Shown in pieces: positions 48,401-59,591 of a stretch of 64,000 nucleotides of DNA. Position 1 is the stretch's first letter; every line of letters starts with the position of its first letter. Below the pieces are notes generated by a model, which ran no database searches, was not told where the DNA came from, and saw nothing but the letters and a program-made list of their open reading frames with translations. The stretch covers positions 2,356,001-2,420,000 of the forward strand of contig JASSKH010000041.1 in the NCBI GenBank assembly GCA_031763025.1. The letters run 5' to 3'. Position numbers and translations under genes: made by a program. The DNA comes from Macrocystis pyrifera (lineage: Eukaryota > Sar > Phaeophyceae > Laminariales > Laminariaceae).

Positions 48401-49810
48401 TATGGCACTATGGATGGATGGAAATTTCAGGGCCGTTCGTGTGTAAATGTCAATACCCAACGGTCCTTACATGTACGTCCAGAGTGGTAATATACGGCCA
48501 ATAAGTCGTGGCGACTTTGTGTCGTCGATGGCAAGAGCTTAGACTTCCACCGGAACGGCGGGCTTGTTGCGTGTACCTAGTACCATATATTACTCACCGT
48601 TGGCTATCGCGTCGTAGGTTCTTTGCCATAACGGTAGCGTATTTGACGTGGCGAGGCCCAGGCACCTCAGCGACTTCTGCCGCATTCTGCGCCAATTCCG
48701 TTGCCATCTCCCGTTCAAGCTACCCGGACGATGACGAATACGAACGCAAGCACGCACCACCGACGAAACATCGCGCACAACAGTTTAGCTTGTGTTTCGG
48801 GGTACTCGTGCTGTAGCAAAGCTCCACGCCGGAAGGAGTGTGAAAGTAAGTGATCTTTGCGAGCAAGCTCTTCCCTGCCTGTATCTTACGTATTGACCTA
48901 CTGTAGTATTATATCGTCGTGGCCTAAACCGCGATTACAAGAACATTTTATGGTTGCTCACGGCAAGGGATGTGTGACGCCTGGTATATCATTCGAAGCG
49001 CCCGGACAGCGAGCACACGGCATGATCTGGATTAGCGCTGGGGAGGTACAAAAGTACTTTGCCCAATTGTCTCTCGTTCCGTGAGCTGTTCCGAACGTAT
49101 ATACAGAGTGTATCTCGTCTGGTCTGTACCTTGTACCAAGTACCAGTACCTGGTACCTCAACCCACTACGAGTACATATGCCGTACGAGTGGTACGTAGG
49201 ACAGTCTTCGCCCAAGAACATGCCGTACTGTAGGAAGGTTCTTCTGCGTTTGTTTTAACCTTAACCGGCCCACACATATTACGAACGTGCTCGTAGAACT
49301 ACGAATCGTGACGGTATCGTGACTTCGTGAAACCTACTACTACTGTCGTATAGTGCTGTAGTTCCACCACGACGAGGACGGGCGTGGCCAAAACCCTACC
49401 ACACCACCACGCGACCATGCTGGGAGGAGTCTGACAGTGTATATCTGGTATACAGACGAATGTCTCACCTGCACCACGTGGCTGATGTTGCCATCGGAGG
49501 CGACGTGCCGGAGCCAAGTCTCGCTTGATGAGGTCGCGTCCTTCCTTCCGGTGGTGGTTGCCTGGGGTCCATCAGGACCAGTTCCGTCGCCATCCTTACG
49601 CCGACGTTGACTTTCGGCGGAAGGGGTCCTTCTAGTGGGTTGCCCACCTAAATCAAGAGCTCGTTGGCTGCCAGTGGTACGCTTCGGCGCGTCCGTGGCA
49701 AAGGAACGAGCCGCGGATGGCGACCTCTTCATCAAGGGGAGCTCGGAGCGCTGATCTCCACGTCCCTCGAGCACACCGACACCGACATCACCACCAGGCG
49801 GTGCCGTCAT
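30471..49810 (-). CDS. giant mostly disordered protein, 15 exons, about 2952 residues, unknown function
   Basis: Exons (high-low): 49810-49469, 48719-48598, 47909-47672, 47135-47028, 46072-45917, 45252-45095, 44776-43781, 43265-41874, 40415-40315, 39576-39361, 38633-38185, 37084-35316, 34809-33448, 32447-32325, 31796-30471. All have GT..AG borders and matching phases. Residues 115-375 look folded: LEREMATELAQNAAEV, then EYWCFPGLNPQGSGEMTK, VDWSRDTARWDNKMTKEAF, and SMFELADIWTENINEEE spliced to YTAFLWLLLETITNTN. This reads as a helical repeat module. Residues from about 430 to the end are Gly/Asp/Ser/Arg-rich, low in hydrophobics, and surely disordered. Short basic helices appear (LKDKYIQRLRTLRKRLQALK; QWESMIGRAEIEKRQRASRS). 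The 41-residue exon 14 (DLGLPPWRTPAPGEPGWDP) and the C-terminal region, with Tyr-rich motifs, may bind partners. Exon 7 needs one extra C in an eight-C run near 44690. I do not recognise the family. A large cytoskeletal or ciliary scaffold is a guess. Confidence 0.72.
37188..37292. mobile_element. family A element, copy 10
   Basis: Ends TTACGGGGGTCCATAGTTAA and TTAACCATGGATCCCCGTAA, TA on both sides. It lies in the giant-gene intron between exons 12 and 11, about 100 bases upstream of exon 12. Confidence 0.92.
41124..41202. mobile_element. family B element, copy 5 (diverged)
   Basis: Arms CACTCTGGGTGCAAAATATG and CTTGTATTTGCGCCAAGAGT pair with several mismatches; the internal GGACCGTTGGG is typical. 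It lies in a giant-gene intron. Confidence 0.55.
45573..45665. repeat. dispersed repeat shared with 27258-27350
   Basis: Second copy of the CTACGAYAGAGGTAGCAC ... CTTAACCCA repeat, inside the giant-gene intron between exons 6 and 5. Confidence 0.6.
46459..46666. mobile_element. long foldback element in a giant-gene intron
   Basis: Nested inverted repeats: GCGCAGGTGGCCGGAACCCC / GGGTCCCGGCCACCTGCGC outside, ACGTGGAGACATTGAACAAT / ATTATACAACGTCTCCAC in the middle, and GTGCCGAACT / AGTTTTTCGGCAC at the tip. Almost the whole 208 bases can form one imperfect hairpin. It lies between exons 5 and 4. Confidence 0.88.
46858..46892. repeat. GATC microsatellite
   Basis: About seven GATC units (TTCGATCGATCGATCG...) followed by GATT variants, in a giant-gene intron. 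Confidence 0.95.
48406..48487. mobile_element. family B element, copy 6
   Basis: Arms TGGATGGAAATTTCAGGGCC and GGTCCTTACATGTACGTCCA, ending CAGAGTGG. It lies about 110 bases downstream (minus strand) of giant-gene exon 2. Confidence 0.75.
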
Positions 49811-50209
49811 GATGGATGATGGATGTGCGAGAGATGTACCAGGTACTTATTCCTACTCGTCGTAGGCCTTCGCCGTACCAAGCACCAGATCGCTCATGTG
49901 TGCTCTACGTATCGGGCCGTAGAGCCTGCAAGCAGCAGCAATAACGAGCACAGCGTGTGTGCGTATTCGTATATATGTACAAGAAAGCACGAAGCACGAT
50001 CCGGTAGGGTGGTACGGTACAAAGCGGTAAGTCGCTTACTCTTACGACTATCGCACCGCATATTTGGGCGTTTCAATTTTAAAGCGCTGGAACCACAGCT
50101 CCAAACATGACAGTCCCGTCCTGATGACTTCCATTTGTACGTAAATGTAAGAACCATTGTTGAGTTAATAAAATAATTAAACGTTTATTACATTTCCGCA
50201 CAGGCTGGT
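49811..50209. promoter_or_regulatory. divergent intergenic region between the giant gene and the flavoprotein gene
   Basis: Only 399 bases separate the two start codons, so this stretch probably holds both core promoters. It contains one TACCAGGTA at about 49838 and an A/T-rich patch (ATTGTTGAGTTAATAAAATA) near 50155-50185. No TATA box can be assigned with confidence. Confidence 0.5.
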
Positions 50210-53200
50210 ATGCTTCACAGTCAAAAGTCGAAGTCAAAAGCACCTACAATAAGAGCGTTGACCAGGCGCAGGCAGAGCAAAACTGCCTGTTGTGCTCTGA
50301 GCGCCATGCCTCTGCTTCGTTGCTGGTCGCGGCAACAGCACCTGGAGCACCGACCGAAACCGAGCCTCACGAAGCCATGCACCATTTTTGTTGTTTGTTA
50401 CTGGCTGTCGGTGGCGCAGGGCTTCACTGCAATAAGCTCTGCTGCTGCCGTTGCGGCACGCAGCAGCAGCAGTAGCCTCTCTTGGGTCCTGTGGGGCAGT
50501 CCTTCTCCTGCGGCGTCACCCCTCAATGGGCAGCGACGAACAAATGCATCCTTGGCAGCGGCATCGTTGGCCATGTTGGAAGCTGGGGCCGAACCCCGGC
50601 GAACGTTGGTAGTGATCGGGGGGGGAGCTGCGGGTTACTTCGGCGCTATTCAAGCGGCCTCGTCCTCGTCGTCCAGCGTGCTGCGCGTTGTGGTGCTGGA
50701 GGCAGGCAAGCTGCCGCTTCAGAAGGTCAAGATCTCCGGCGGGGGGCGTTGCAACGTGATGCACGACAACAGCAAGGTATAATACGTAGGTGCGGCGACC
50801 GGGCGCGCGCGAGTTCGAGCTCGACCTCGAGATTTTTGTGATAATCAGAGACATGGAACCCAGTATTTGTCCTGGCAACATGCCAAAAGTAGTGGCCTGT
50901 GAGAGCCTTGCCTGCCTGTTCTATTATTAGGCTATCACGATAACGCGCAACAGGGCACAGCAAGGTGTGAAACATGACAAGTTATTATAGCATGACAGCA
51001 AGCCTTCACGCGCCAGCTTCGGGCCTATTTTGTCTTACGCTTGACGTCCTTTGGAATTCAAAACTATCTATGTTGTAGTATGCCCCGCGGAATATCGGCT
51101 CTCCGGTGGATGGGTGGGTAGGTGGCCGTGTTATGAATGTGACTGCTTACTCGCCCCACTGGAGTGACAGCGGTCGTATCACTACTGCTGTAGGTTATAC
51201 CTGGTACCCGTGACCATATATATACGTAATAGACCCATGTCCGCGAGTACACTATCAGTGCTCCGTAGTGCTGCTGTAGACTGCGGACACTGTGATGTAC
51301 CGGTATTGTCCTATACACCGATCAGCAGGGCCGGGCCCTGGTCCGGTATGTACCGGCTGAGGGGGCTGCCAGGGTGCCAGTACTTTAACTATTTACGCAC
51401 GTCCTACAATAACGCCTCATTAAACTGCAGAAACCCATTAAAATTCACGGCGTAAAGAGCACAGAGGGCACGCAGAACAGCTAGAGAGGGGAGAGAGGGA
51501 GACAGGGAGGGAGACCGTGAGCACGATGGACAAAGCCGCCTCAACCACTGATGGCTTGGGCTGTGTGGACCCTGACGGTGCACCTGGAGTCGAGCCCCGC
51601 TATCGCTGCTGCTGCTGGTGTTGGTGCTGCTGCTGGTGTGAAGGCTGTATCGGCTCCCAATCGAGAAGGGAGAAGGGACCGGCTGAAGCAGTCACAGCGG
51701 GAGGCGAAGCACACAAGGCTTAAGACATCGCGAAGGAGAATCTGAGTAAACATCATGTTTGGAACAAAATAAATGGATATGTACGTGAATATTTACGTCT
51801 CTGAGGCCGCGATTTCGCAAATTGTAGCGATTCGGTATTGCACACTTCAAACATGTTTTTGAACCCGTGTCCCACCTTTTCGGTATCTAGGCTGCGTGCT
51901 GCAGTATGCCATATTTCCGCAAACTCCTGTTCAGTATACGCTTCGCTCGCTTTTGCTCTTTTTTTATTTCTTGGTCAATCTACCACCATAGTGCGTTTGA
52001 AATGGTCCAAAAACGACGTATTTTTTAGCTCTAGTGAAGCCAAAACCCGTAAAAACGGGCCCCCCTCACCAGCCGGGGGGGGGCAGGGGTCTCGACCTCG
52101 CCGCGAACACCTGTGCACTGGTCGGGTCCAATGTGCTCGCATGTGACGCAGCCAGTACATACTGTACTGGCCCTACCAATCAGAGTACCGGCAGTGTCGT
52201 ACGTATATACACTGTAGGACCAGGTATCCCACATCTACAGCAGTAGTATGACGATACTGCTGGTGTGTTGTCCTCACCGTGTGTGTCACTGCGACGAGTC
52301 CCCGTCAATTTGATCGTCCTGTCGCAGGCAGTGTCGCTCATCGCAAAGGGGTACCCGAGGGGGGGCAAGCAGCTCATTGGGCCGTTCAAGTCCCTCTTCG
52401 GCCCAGCGGAGGCGGCGGGGTGGTTCGGGGCCAGGGGCGTCTCGCTGAAGACGGAGGGGGACGGCCGCATGTTTCCCGTGACGGACGACAGCCAAACCAT
52501 CATTGATTGCCTAGAAGGTCCGAACAACCATCATTGACTGCCTACAGTCGGTGTTTCCTGCTTCCTTCCTGTCGCAGTGTATCGTGCCTTCGTACGAAGC
52601 ACCAGGTACCAGGCATTTACTACTTTAGTAGCTCGCTTGTCACCACCGCCATGATAATGTACACAACTATGGACGGGAATGCAAGGACCGTTGGTGCATG
52701 CCTGGTACATATCAACACCTAACTGTCCTTACGTTTCCGTTCAGAGTGGTGCTGCGCAAGGCATACCAGGTAATGCATGGCGAGGAAGATAGGTATTGCC
52801 GCAATCAAACTCGAAAGCATATCCATTGAGGAAGCTTGGCGGTGCGTGATGCGTTAGGTGCGTTGGTTAACGGACCTGTCGACACGTGCTGCGGCGTACT
52901 TTCACTTCCACGTATGCATGCATTATGTAACTCCTGGTACCGCATGTGCATTTACCCCAAACTCAGACGAGGCGTTTTTTTTGGGTTTGGTTTTTTATAA
53001 TACATGCCGCACGCTTTGAAAAAAAACTCTACTATCGGCAGGAGCCGCGAGAAAAGCCGACGTTCAAGTGGTCACTTCGGCGAGGGTAATGTCGATTATG
53101 CACAGGGCCCACCACAATGGCGACGATACTGATGGCTACAGCAGCAGCAACAACGACAAAGCAGTGCAACTACAACCGCAGGAGCAGCAGGAGCAGCAGG

Positions 53201-56200
53201 AGCAGCAAGAGCAGCGCTTCGATGTGTCCTTCACCACCGCAACGCCTCTCTCACAAGCTGTCCGTTCAGCTCTCGGAGCGACGGTGGAAACGGCGGAGAC
53301 AGCGGGAGTTAGCGGGGTCGTGGCGAGCGGTCCCAGCCACTCCAAAGCTGTAGACGGGGCGGCGACTGGGGTGGCGGGGGTGACGGATCGGAGAGCGAAG
53401 ATGGGCGATGCAGGGCCGCGTAACTCCGAGAGGACTTCGTACAGGATTTCGTGCGAGTTTGTCTTGCAGGCAACGGGGGCGGCGAGGGAGGGGCACGCCT
53501 GGGCCAAGAGACTCGGGCACGCGGTGTCGACGCCAGTTCCGAGCCTATTCACGCTCACGGTGAGGGATCCGAGGTGAGTTTTCGTTTTTTGTGCTATACT
53601 TCCAGACGTTATTTGCACTGTACACTATCTGGTATGGTGTTGTCCGTCTTGCGGGGTGTAACGACGGTGATGCGCGCTCAGCTGCGAAGAGAAGGAGTTT
53701 AGTATTGCTGTTGCTGCTACCACTATTTTACGCTCAGAAGGGGCAGCCATGCGGGTGTTGGTTCGTTTTACGTTTTGTTCGTTAGAAGAAACTACTCGTT
53801 GGGCTACTTAGTCCTGATTATATTGATGCGAAGTACTGGTATATTCGTAGACAACGAGTATTATAGTGTAAGACTACGAAGTTCCACCCTGGACGGAAAT
53901 ATAAGGAACATTGGGTATTCATATGAATGCCCACAAGGTCCTTACATTTTAGTCCAGAGTGATACCTGGTATGTGAGTAGTTCAAGTATATTTGCCAAGT
54001 ATCGAGTAGTTGCTTCTGTCTGACGGACACGTTTCGTCGCTCTGGTCGACCTTTGATGGACCCTTGACCGTTGGGCAGGAAGATGGGGAAAGGTAAACAT
54101 TTGCTCATGTGGACTTATTTAACTATTTGTGTTTCGATGGCAAACTTTCTGCGTTTGAGCACCCCGTCGGTTTGGCCGTATGCGCAACTTCGATCGTCAA
54201 GTCTAGGCCATAACGGATAATATCCAATCATTATCGTAGCTCAGTGTGGCTTTACGCACAGTTAACTCCCTGCTGACCTCGCTAGCGTTGAGATGCCCGG
54301 TTACAGGTGCATACGATGAGGCATTACGTAAGGGATAGGACCGAACCACTGCTGTTATGCGGGTTATATCTGGGTGTATTAAACCACTCGCATTCAGCAG
54401 GTATTATCATTATTGTTTATATGATACGTAGCTCTTTTGACTTCTTAAACGAATGGCGAGTGGTTCCTCTTTCAGAGGGACAGTAAAGCCTCCATAACAA
54501 GTAGAGGGGGGGTGCGGGGATACCATATCACAGTTCCTCTCAGTATGATTACGATGTCGCATCCTCGTCCTCCTCCCGGTATCTACGGCTAGTCCATCCC
54601 CTCCTTCATCCCTCTCCGTCGGCGGTCGCTTGTTTCTGGTTACGTGACGTTTGCTTTCGCGTGCTCTCGCCCTACGTCGGCAGGTTGGAAGGCTTGGCCG
54701 GACTGTCCGTGCAGGATGCCGAGCTGAAGCTCTTCGCGGAGAACCCGAAACCGAAGGGTGATGAGGGGTCTTCGGCGCGAAACGGCAGAATTCATGCCGA
54801 CGGGACTGTCGGCTGCGGCACCACCACCAATCAAGTGCAAGGGGGCAAGAAAGAACTGGGGGCAGACACAGAAGGCAGTGCACGTAAGAAGAAAACGAGA
54901 AACAAGAACAAGGCGGGGAAGAAAAAATTGGCCATCGTACAGCGGGGGCCACTCTTGATTACCCATTCCGGTGAGGGCCTTTTTTCAATTTTAACGTATT
55001 TTGTTTTTTCTGGGCCTTCTGCCACAGAAAGCGCGAGAGTAGCGTGTAAGTTAATAAACGAAAAACCTCCATGAAAACTGACTAGCAGCGGAGATACTGG
55101 ACCCTTCGCGTGATAAAGCAGTGGGGATACTGAACCCTATGAATGAGAAAAGCCGAAGGTGTTACTCGGGAGGGGAGAGAGGAAAATACCTGTGACCACG
55201 GCTTGTCCAGAACTTCGCCGAAGGTACAATCTCATGCGCTTTGAGATGGAATGTAAAACAGATGATCATTGAATCATGAAAATATATAGCTTCAAGCCAG
55301 CCTTCTGGGCCGTGCAGCTCTTTGACTGCCTAAAGCAGTATCTCCTACTTTTTGGCGTGTTGCCCTCCCTTGCTTCGTCAGTCCCATGTTCGTCTAGTCT
55401 ATTTTTTTTTTGTTTGTGTCTTCCCGATCGGGAACCGTGCTCTTTTGCCCTAACGCTTTACACCGAATCGGACACACCGTAAACGCAAAACAATTTTTGG
55501 TGCACAGGATTGTCTGGACCTGCCGCTCTTAAGCTGTCCGCGTTTGGAGCGAGGCTGCTGAACGAGGGCGGCTACAGGGGCAAGCTGGTGGTAAACTGGC
55601 TGGCGGGGAATAATCCGAGCAGGGTGAGTGCAAGACGCCGGGGTTGGGTCCGCATAGAGCAGTATGTACGGCGTTTTTCCACTGGAGTACGAAAAAAGCG
55701 TTGGGCTTACGGTGGAGTTTGTTTTTTGTGTATGTGCGTGAGATATATGCGCGACGTGACATTCGCTCGCTGTCGTGACTGCCATCACGAAAAACAGTTC
55801 TTCCGCCAACCAGTTTTCTCTTGGTACGATTGTTATCGGTGCTGTTGTGGTTGCGCTGTTGTGTTCACCTGAACCCGTGATTCCTGCTCAACAGCGTCCA
55901 ACACTCTTATCTAATAGGGTCCGTGCTGACTACTCTTCCTATGTATTGCTGGTATATAAACTGCAGTGTACTATGAGTAAGTATTTGGTGGCATGTCCTT
56001 CGTGCGATGAGCGCAGCACATCGAGAAAAAACCCGCGCGCCGTTCTCCTACGCTAAACCCAGACTGGACACGTGCGCGCTGACGGGCGAGGTGCGGCCAC
56101 GGCTTGCAGGCTCTCCGGCACGTGTGCGTCACCTCCGACAAACTCGTTGAACAGTGGAATCGGTAACAACAACACAGCCGTTCGTAGGGGCTATGCTTTG

Positions 56201-59200
56201 TTTTCAGCTACTAGCTTCAGGGGGAATTATTTTGCTATACGGGATCTGGCGGTGGAACTTGTCGTAGGGGCGAGGGACTGAATAGCGTTTGTTTAGTTGA
56301 GTGGTGTTGCTGATGTAATATCGGCGCGGCCGATGTTGTCCTTCTTCACTGTGAACGCTTCTCTTCCAGTTGTTTTCTTTTTTTTTTACAATGTGAATTA
56401 CAGTAACACCGTATTGTGTAACTTCTGCTGGTAGGAATAGACCATGTTAACAATGTGATGAAGCGAACTCACGACTAGTGCAAACACTGTCCTCTCGAAT
56501 ACCAAACAGTTTGTCCCTAAAACCGGGGAGAAATCGTAAAGCGGAAGTTGTGTATGACATAGTCGCAAAGAGGGTAAACCTATCGTACTTTTTTTCAGGG
56601 CTTTTCGCGGGTCAGGTTAAACCTCACGGGTCGGGTCGGGTCTCGACCCGCGAAATTTTTGAGGTGTGTTGACTTGACCCGACCCGACCCACGAGATTTT
56701 GAAAGCCTCTTGACCCGACCCGACCCTTCCCGCGAGATTAAAAAAGTTGTTGACCCATCCCGACCCGACCCGTGAGATTTGAAAATCTCCTGACCCGACC
56801 CGACCAGACCCGCGAGATTTCAAAACCTCCTGACCCGACCCGACCCGACCCGCCACCTTCGGATTGACCCGTGAGACACGGGTTTCATGCGGGCCGGGTC
56901 GCCTTGACCCGCGAGACTATTTATGTTGACCCGCAGATCCGACCTGCGGATCCGGTCCGTGGGTCGACACTTCAAAAACAATTTAATATTCATTTTTGTG
57001 CCCACAAGCGATATGTGGCCTGGCTGTAGTGGGTATTTTTAGATGTGGGCATGCGTATATGGATTTGGCAGTGTTTTATTGTTTGAAGAAGATACCAAAG
57101 GTCCTTTATTGAGTATTTGTACGAGGGAAGCCTTTGGGTAAGAGAGCGGGAAGTGTTCTGAGTGTCGGATCCGCGAGCCGGATGCGCGGGTCCGACCCGC
57201 GAGTCAGCAGAAAAGAACTCGCGGGTCACACTGGCCCGACCCACGAGTGACCCGTTTCTCGCGGGTCATGACCTGACCCGACCCGTTAGCTTTTCATCAC
57301 CTCTTGACCCGACCCGATCCGACCCGCGAGATTTTAAAAGCTCTTGACCCGAACCGACCCGACCCGTGATATTTGAAAAAATCTTGACCCTACCTGACCC
57401 GACCCGCGAGATTTGAAAGCCTCTTGACCCGACCCGACCCGACCCGTGAGATTTTGAACACTTCCTGACCCGACCCGACCCGACCCGTGAGATTTTGAAC
57501 GCTTCCTGACCCGACCCGACCCGACCCGTGACATTTTGAACACCCCGTGACCCGACCCGCGGGTCGGGTCATAACCCTCGAAAAGCCCTGATTTTTTTCA
57601 CATGCCTTCCCCTGCCCTCCCAAAAACCCGGCGCGGCAAACGGCAGGCGTTTGAGGACCTCCAGGCGTTCCGCACCAAGAACCCCAAGAAGACCGTGTAC
57701 GCCTTCTGTCCCATTGGTGGGCCTGTCGCTGCGTGTGCCTCTGATAGGTCAACCGGAGCGCGGCCGCCGCCATCGCCGTTATCGCCGCCGCAGTCGTCGT
57801 CGGCCTTGCCCCGAAGACTGTGGCAGAGCCTGGCGCTAGCGGTGGGCGTGGAGGCGGGGGACAAGTGGGCGGAGTTGTCGAAGGCGAAGCTCTCCGCGTT
57901 AGCGCAGCAGCTAACGGCGTGCGACCTGCAGGTAAGGGCGTCACAGCTGTTGTTGACCCGTGTTTTCTGTTGTCGTTTAGTTTTCGTTCTATGTGTATAC
58001 GGGAAAAAAAGGCGGGCCTCTCTCTCTCCCCCCCCCCCCCCCCCCTCTGTACCCTGATGGTCAACTTGTAGTACATGTGTGTGTATGAACGTATGTCACA
58101 CGAGTTTGTGCCGCGTTTTTTTCGTTGTTGTTGCTCTTTTTTGCCGGCGATGCGGCAGATTTTCTGGGTGCGATCTTGTGTGCATCACCATGTGTGCACC
58201 CTCAATTGATTGTGTAAGCTTGTCTTCCTTCGGAAACGCTTTTTTAGCGAAATACTGGATGGATTGGAACGCGCTTATCTTCCTCCAGAAACGCTTTCGG
58301 CGACAGAGTGGAGAACAGAAGAGATTCGCCCCCGTCCTTCTAAATCGAGAACGCTCTCGACCGACACCGCTCAACAGTCACGGCGCGCGAGAACGCACAC
58401 GTGGTGACCCCCATTCCCTCATCTTACGCCCCTCTACTGACTGTGGACGCACCCCCCTCCCCATTTCTCTTCCGTGGTATCGTTGTTGGCGATGTATGTG
58501 GCCGATTTAAAGTGAAGACAATCGAGATATGAGCGCTTGGATTGCCGTAACAGTTTCTAGCTTCAGCTAAAAAGATGTTAATGTTGAAAAAGTCGCTCTC
58601 GGACCTAAAACGAGAGAGAAGGTGAAAATGAGACAATGAATATGTCATTATCTGTCAGATGCACGTTCTTCGGCTACTTATCCTGTAGCGGATCGTTGCG
58701 CTGACCGACCTGGAGCAATGTGCCTTGGTACAATCCCGTGGATCGATACTTGCTGGTGGCAAGATAGCTAGCTGGTGTCATTGCCAATCGTCCGATGAAA
58801 AGTCTCCTATTAATAGCGTGCTTCTAAATGCGATTACGCGCCGCAACGTACCGAATTCCGAACAGGAACTAGGTTATACCGCAATATGACTACCATCAGA
58901 TCAAAACACTATGTAGATAGACCGCATAATATTATCTGTCATGTTTATGCTTTAATAGTACTCCATGCTAGTGAGCACTGACCATTCATGATTACCGGTA
59001 TGTACCGATCAGCGACTTGGACTACCGGCTACGCTGTACCAAAGCAGCTATCACCAACACGACCCCTCGATGGAGGCGATATCGTCAACACCTCGCTCTC
59101 GCCCATTTTCTCGCTGCTCGCTGCTGCCGGTGCTGCTGCTGCTTATGTGGCAGATTGTTGGCAAGGGTTCCTTCAAAGAGGAGTTCGTTACTTGCGGAGG

Positions 59201-59591
59201 CGTGGAGCTGTCCGACCTCGACATGCGCACCATGGAGAGCCGGCGCGTCCCCGGACTGTTCTTCGCGGGCGAAGTGGTCGACATCGACGGCGTCACCGGC
59301 GGCTTCAACTTCCAGAGCGCGTGGACCACCGGCTGGGTGGCCGGCACCGCCGTCGGCGCCAGGGCAGCGGAGGCGAGGGAAGGGGTAGGGGCGGCAGGGG
59401 CAGGGGTAGCGGGGGCGGGGGTCGGGGCGGCGGCGATGGCAGCAGCAGGAGAAGGAGTAGCGGCCGCCGAGTTCGAGCACCGCGGCTCACCAAATAGTAG
59501 CGTTCGCGAAGATGAAGATCGGGAGGGTGCCGTGGGCGACGCGGGGCCTGGCCGACGGAAAAAAGCGGTCGCCAGCGGACGGTGGGAGTGA
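50210..59591 (+). CDS. HI0933/YhiN-type FAD-dependent oxidoreductase, 7 exons, 804 residues
   Basis: Exons: 50210-50776, 52328-52517, 53042-53573, 54684-54970, 55508-55623, 57647-57931, 59154-59591 (TGA). Phases 0,1,2,1,0,0 all match, and the sum is exactly 805 codons. Motifs: [20 protein letters not shown] (FAD Rossmann, residues 131-150), [18 protein letters not shown] (family signature), [63 protein letters not shown], and [19 protein letters not shown] (C-terminal FAD contact). Bacterial members are about 400 residues. The excess comes from a Gln/Glu repeat insert in exon 3, a Lys-rich insert in exon 4 and an Ala/Gly-rich tail. The N-terminus has a hydrophobic stretch ([16 protein letters not shown]) that could be a signal peptide followed by a plastid-type Phe. 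An alternative start is Met-33 at 50306. ATGA replaces the usual ATGG. The substrate is unknown. Confidence 0.88.
52664..52749. mobile_element. family B element, copy 7
   Basis: Arms CTATGGACGGGAATGCAAGG and GTCCTTACGTTTCCGTTCAG. The loop contains GCCTGGTACATATC. It lies in the flavoprotein intron after exon 2. Confidence 0.78.
53886..53961. mobile_element. family B element, copy 8
   Basis: Arms CACCCTGGACGGAAATATAA and GGTCCTTACATTTTAGTCCA, internal ATTGGGTATTCATATGAATGC palindrome. It is followed at once by GATACCTGGTATG (the 9-mer). It lies in the intron after exon 3. Confidence 0.8.
56596..57590. mobile_element. hAT-like element carrying a GACCC minisatellite
   Basis: Perfect 12-base ends CAGGGCTTTTCG / CGAAAAGCCCTG. 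Flanking octamers CTTTTTTT and ATTTTTTT look like an 8-base target duplication with one mismatch, as in hAT transposons. Inside are many imperfect units of CTTGACCCGACCCGACCCGY and GAGATTTTGAA-type spacers of 35-45 bases, plus CGCGGGTC clusters. It ends 56 bases before flavoprotein exon 6, supplying most of that intron. Confidence 0.82.
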
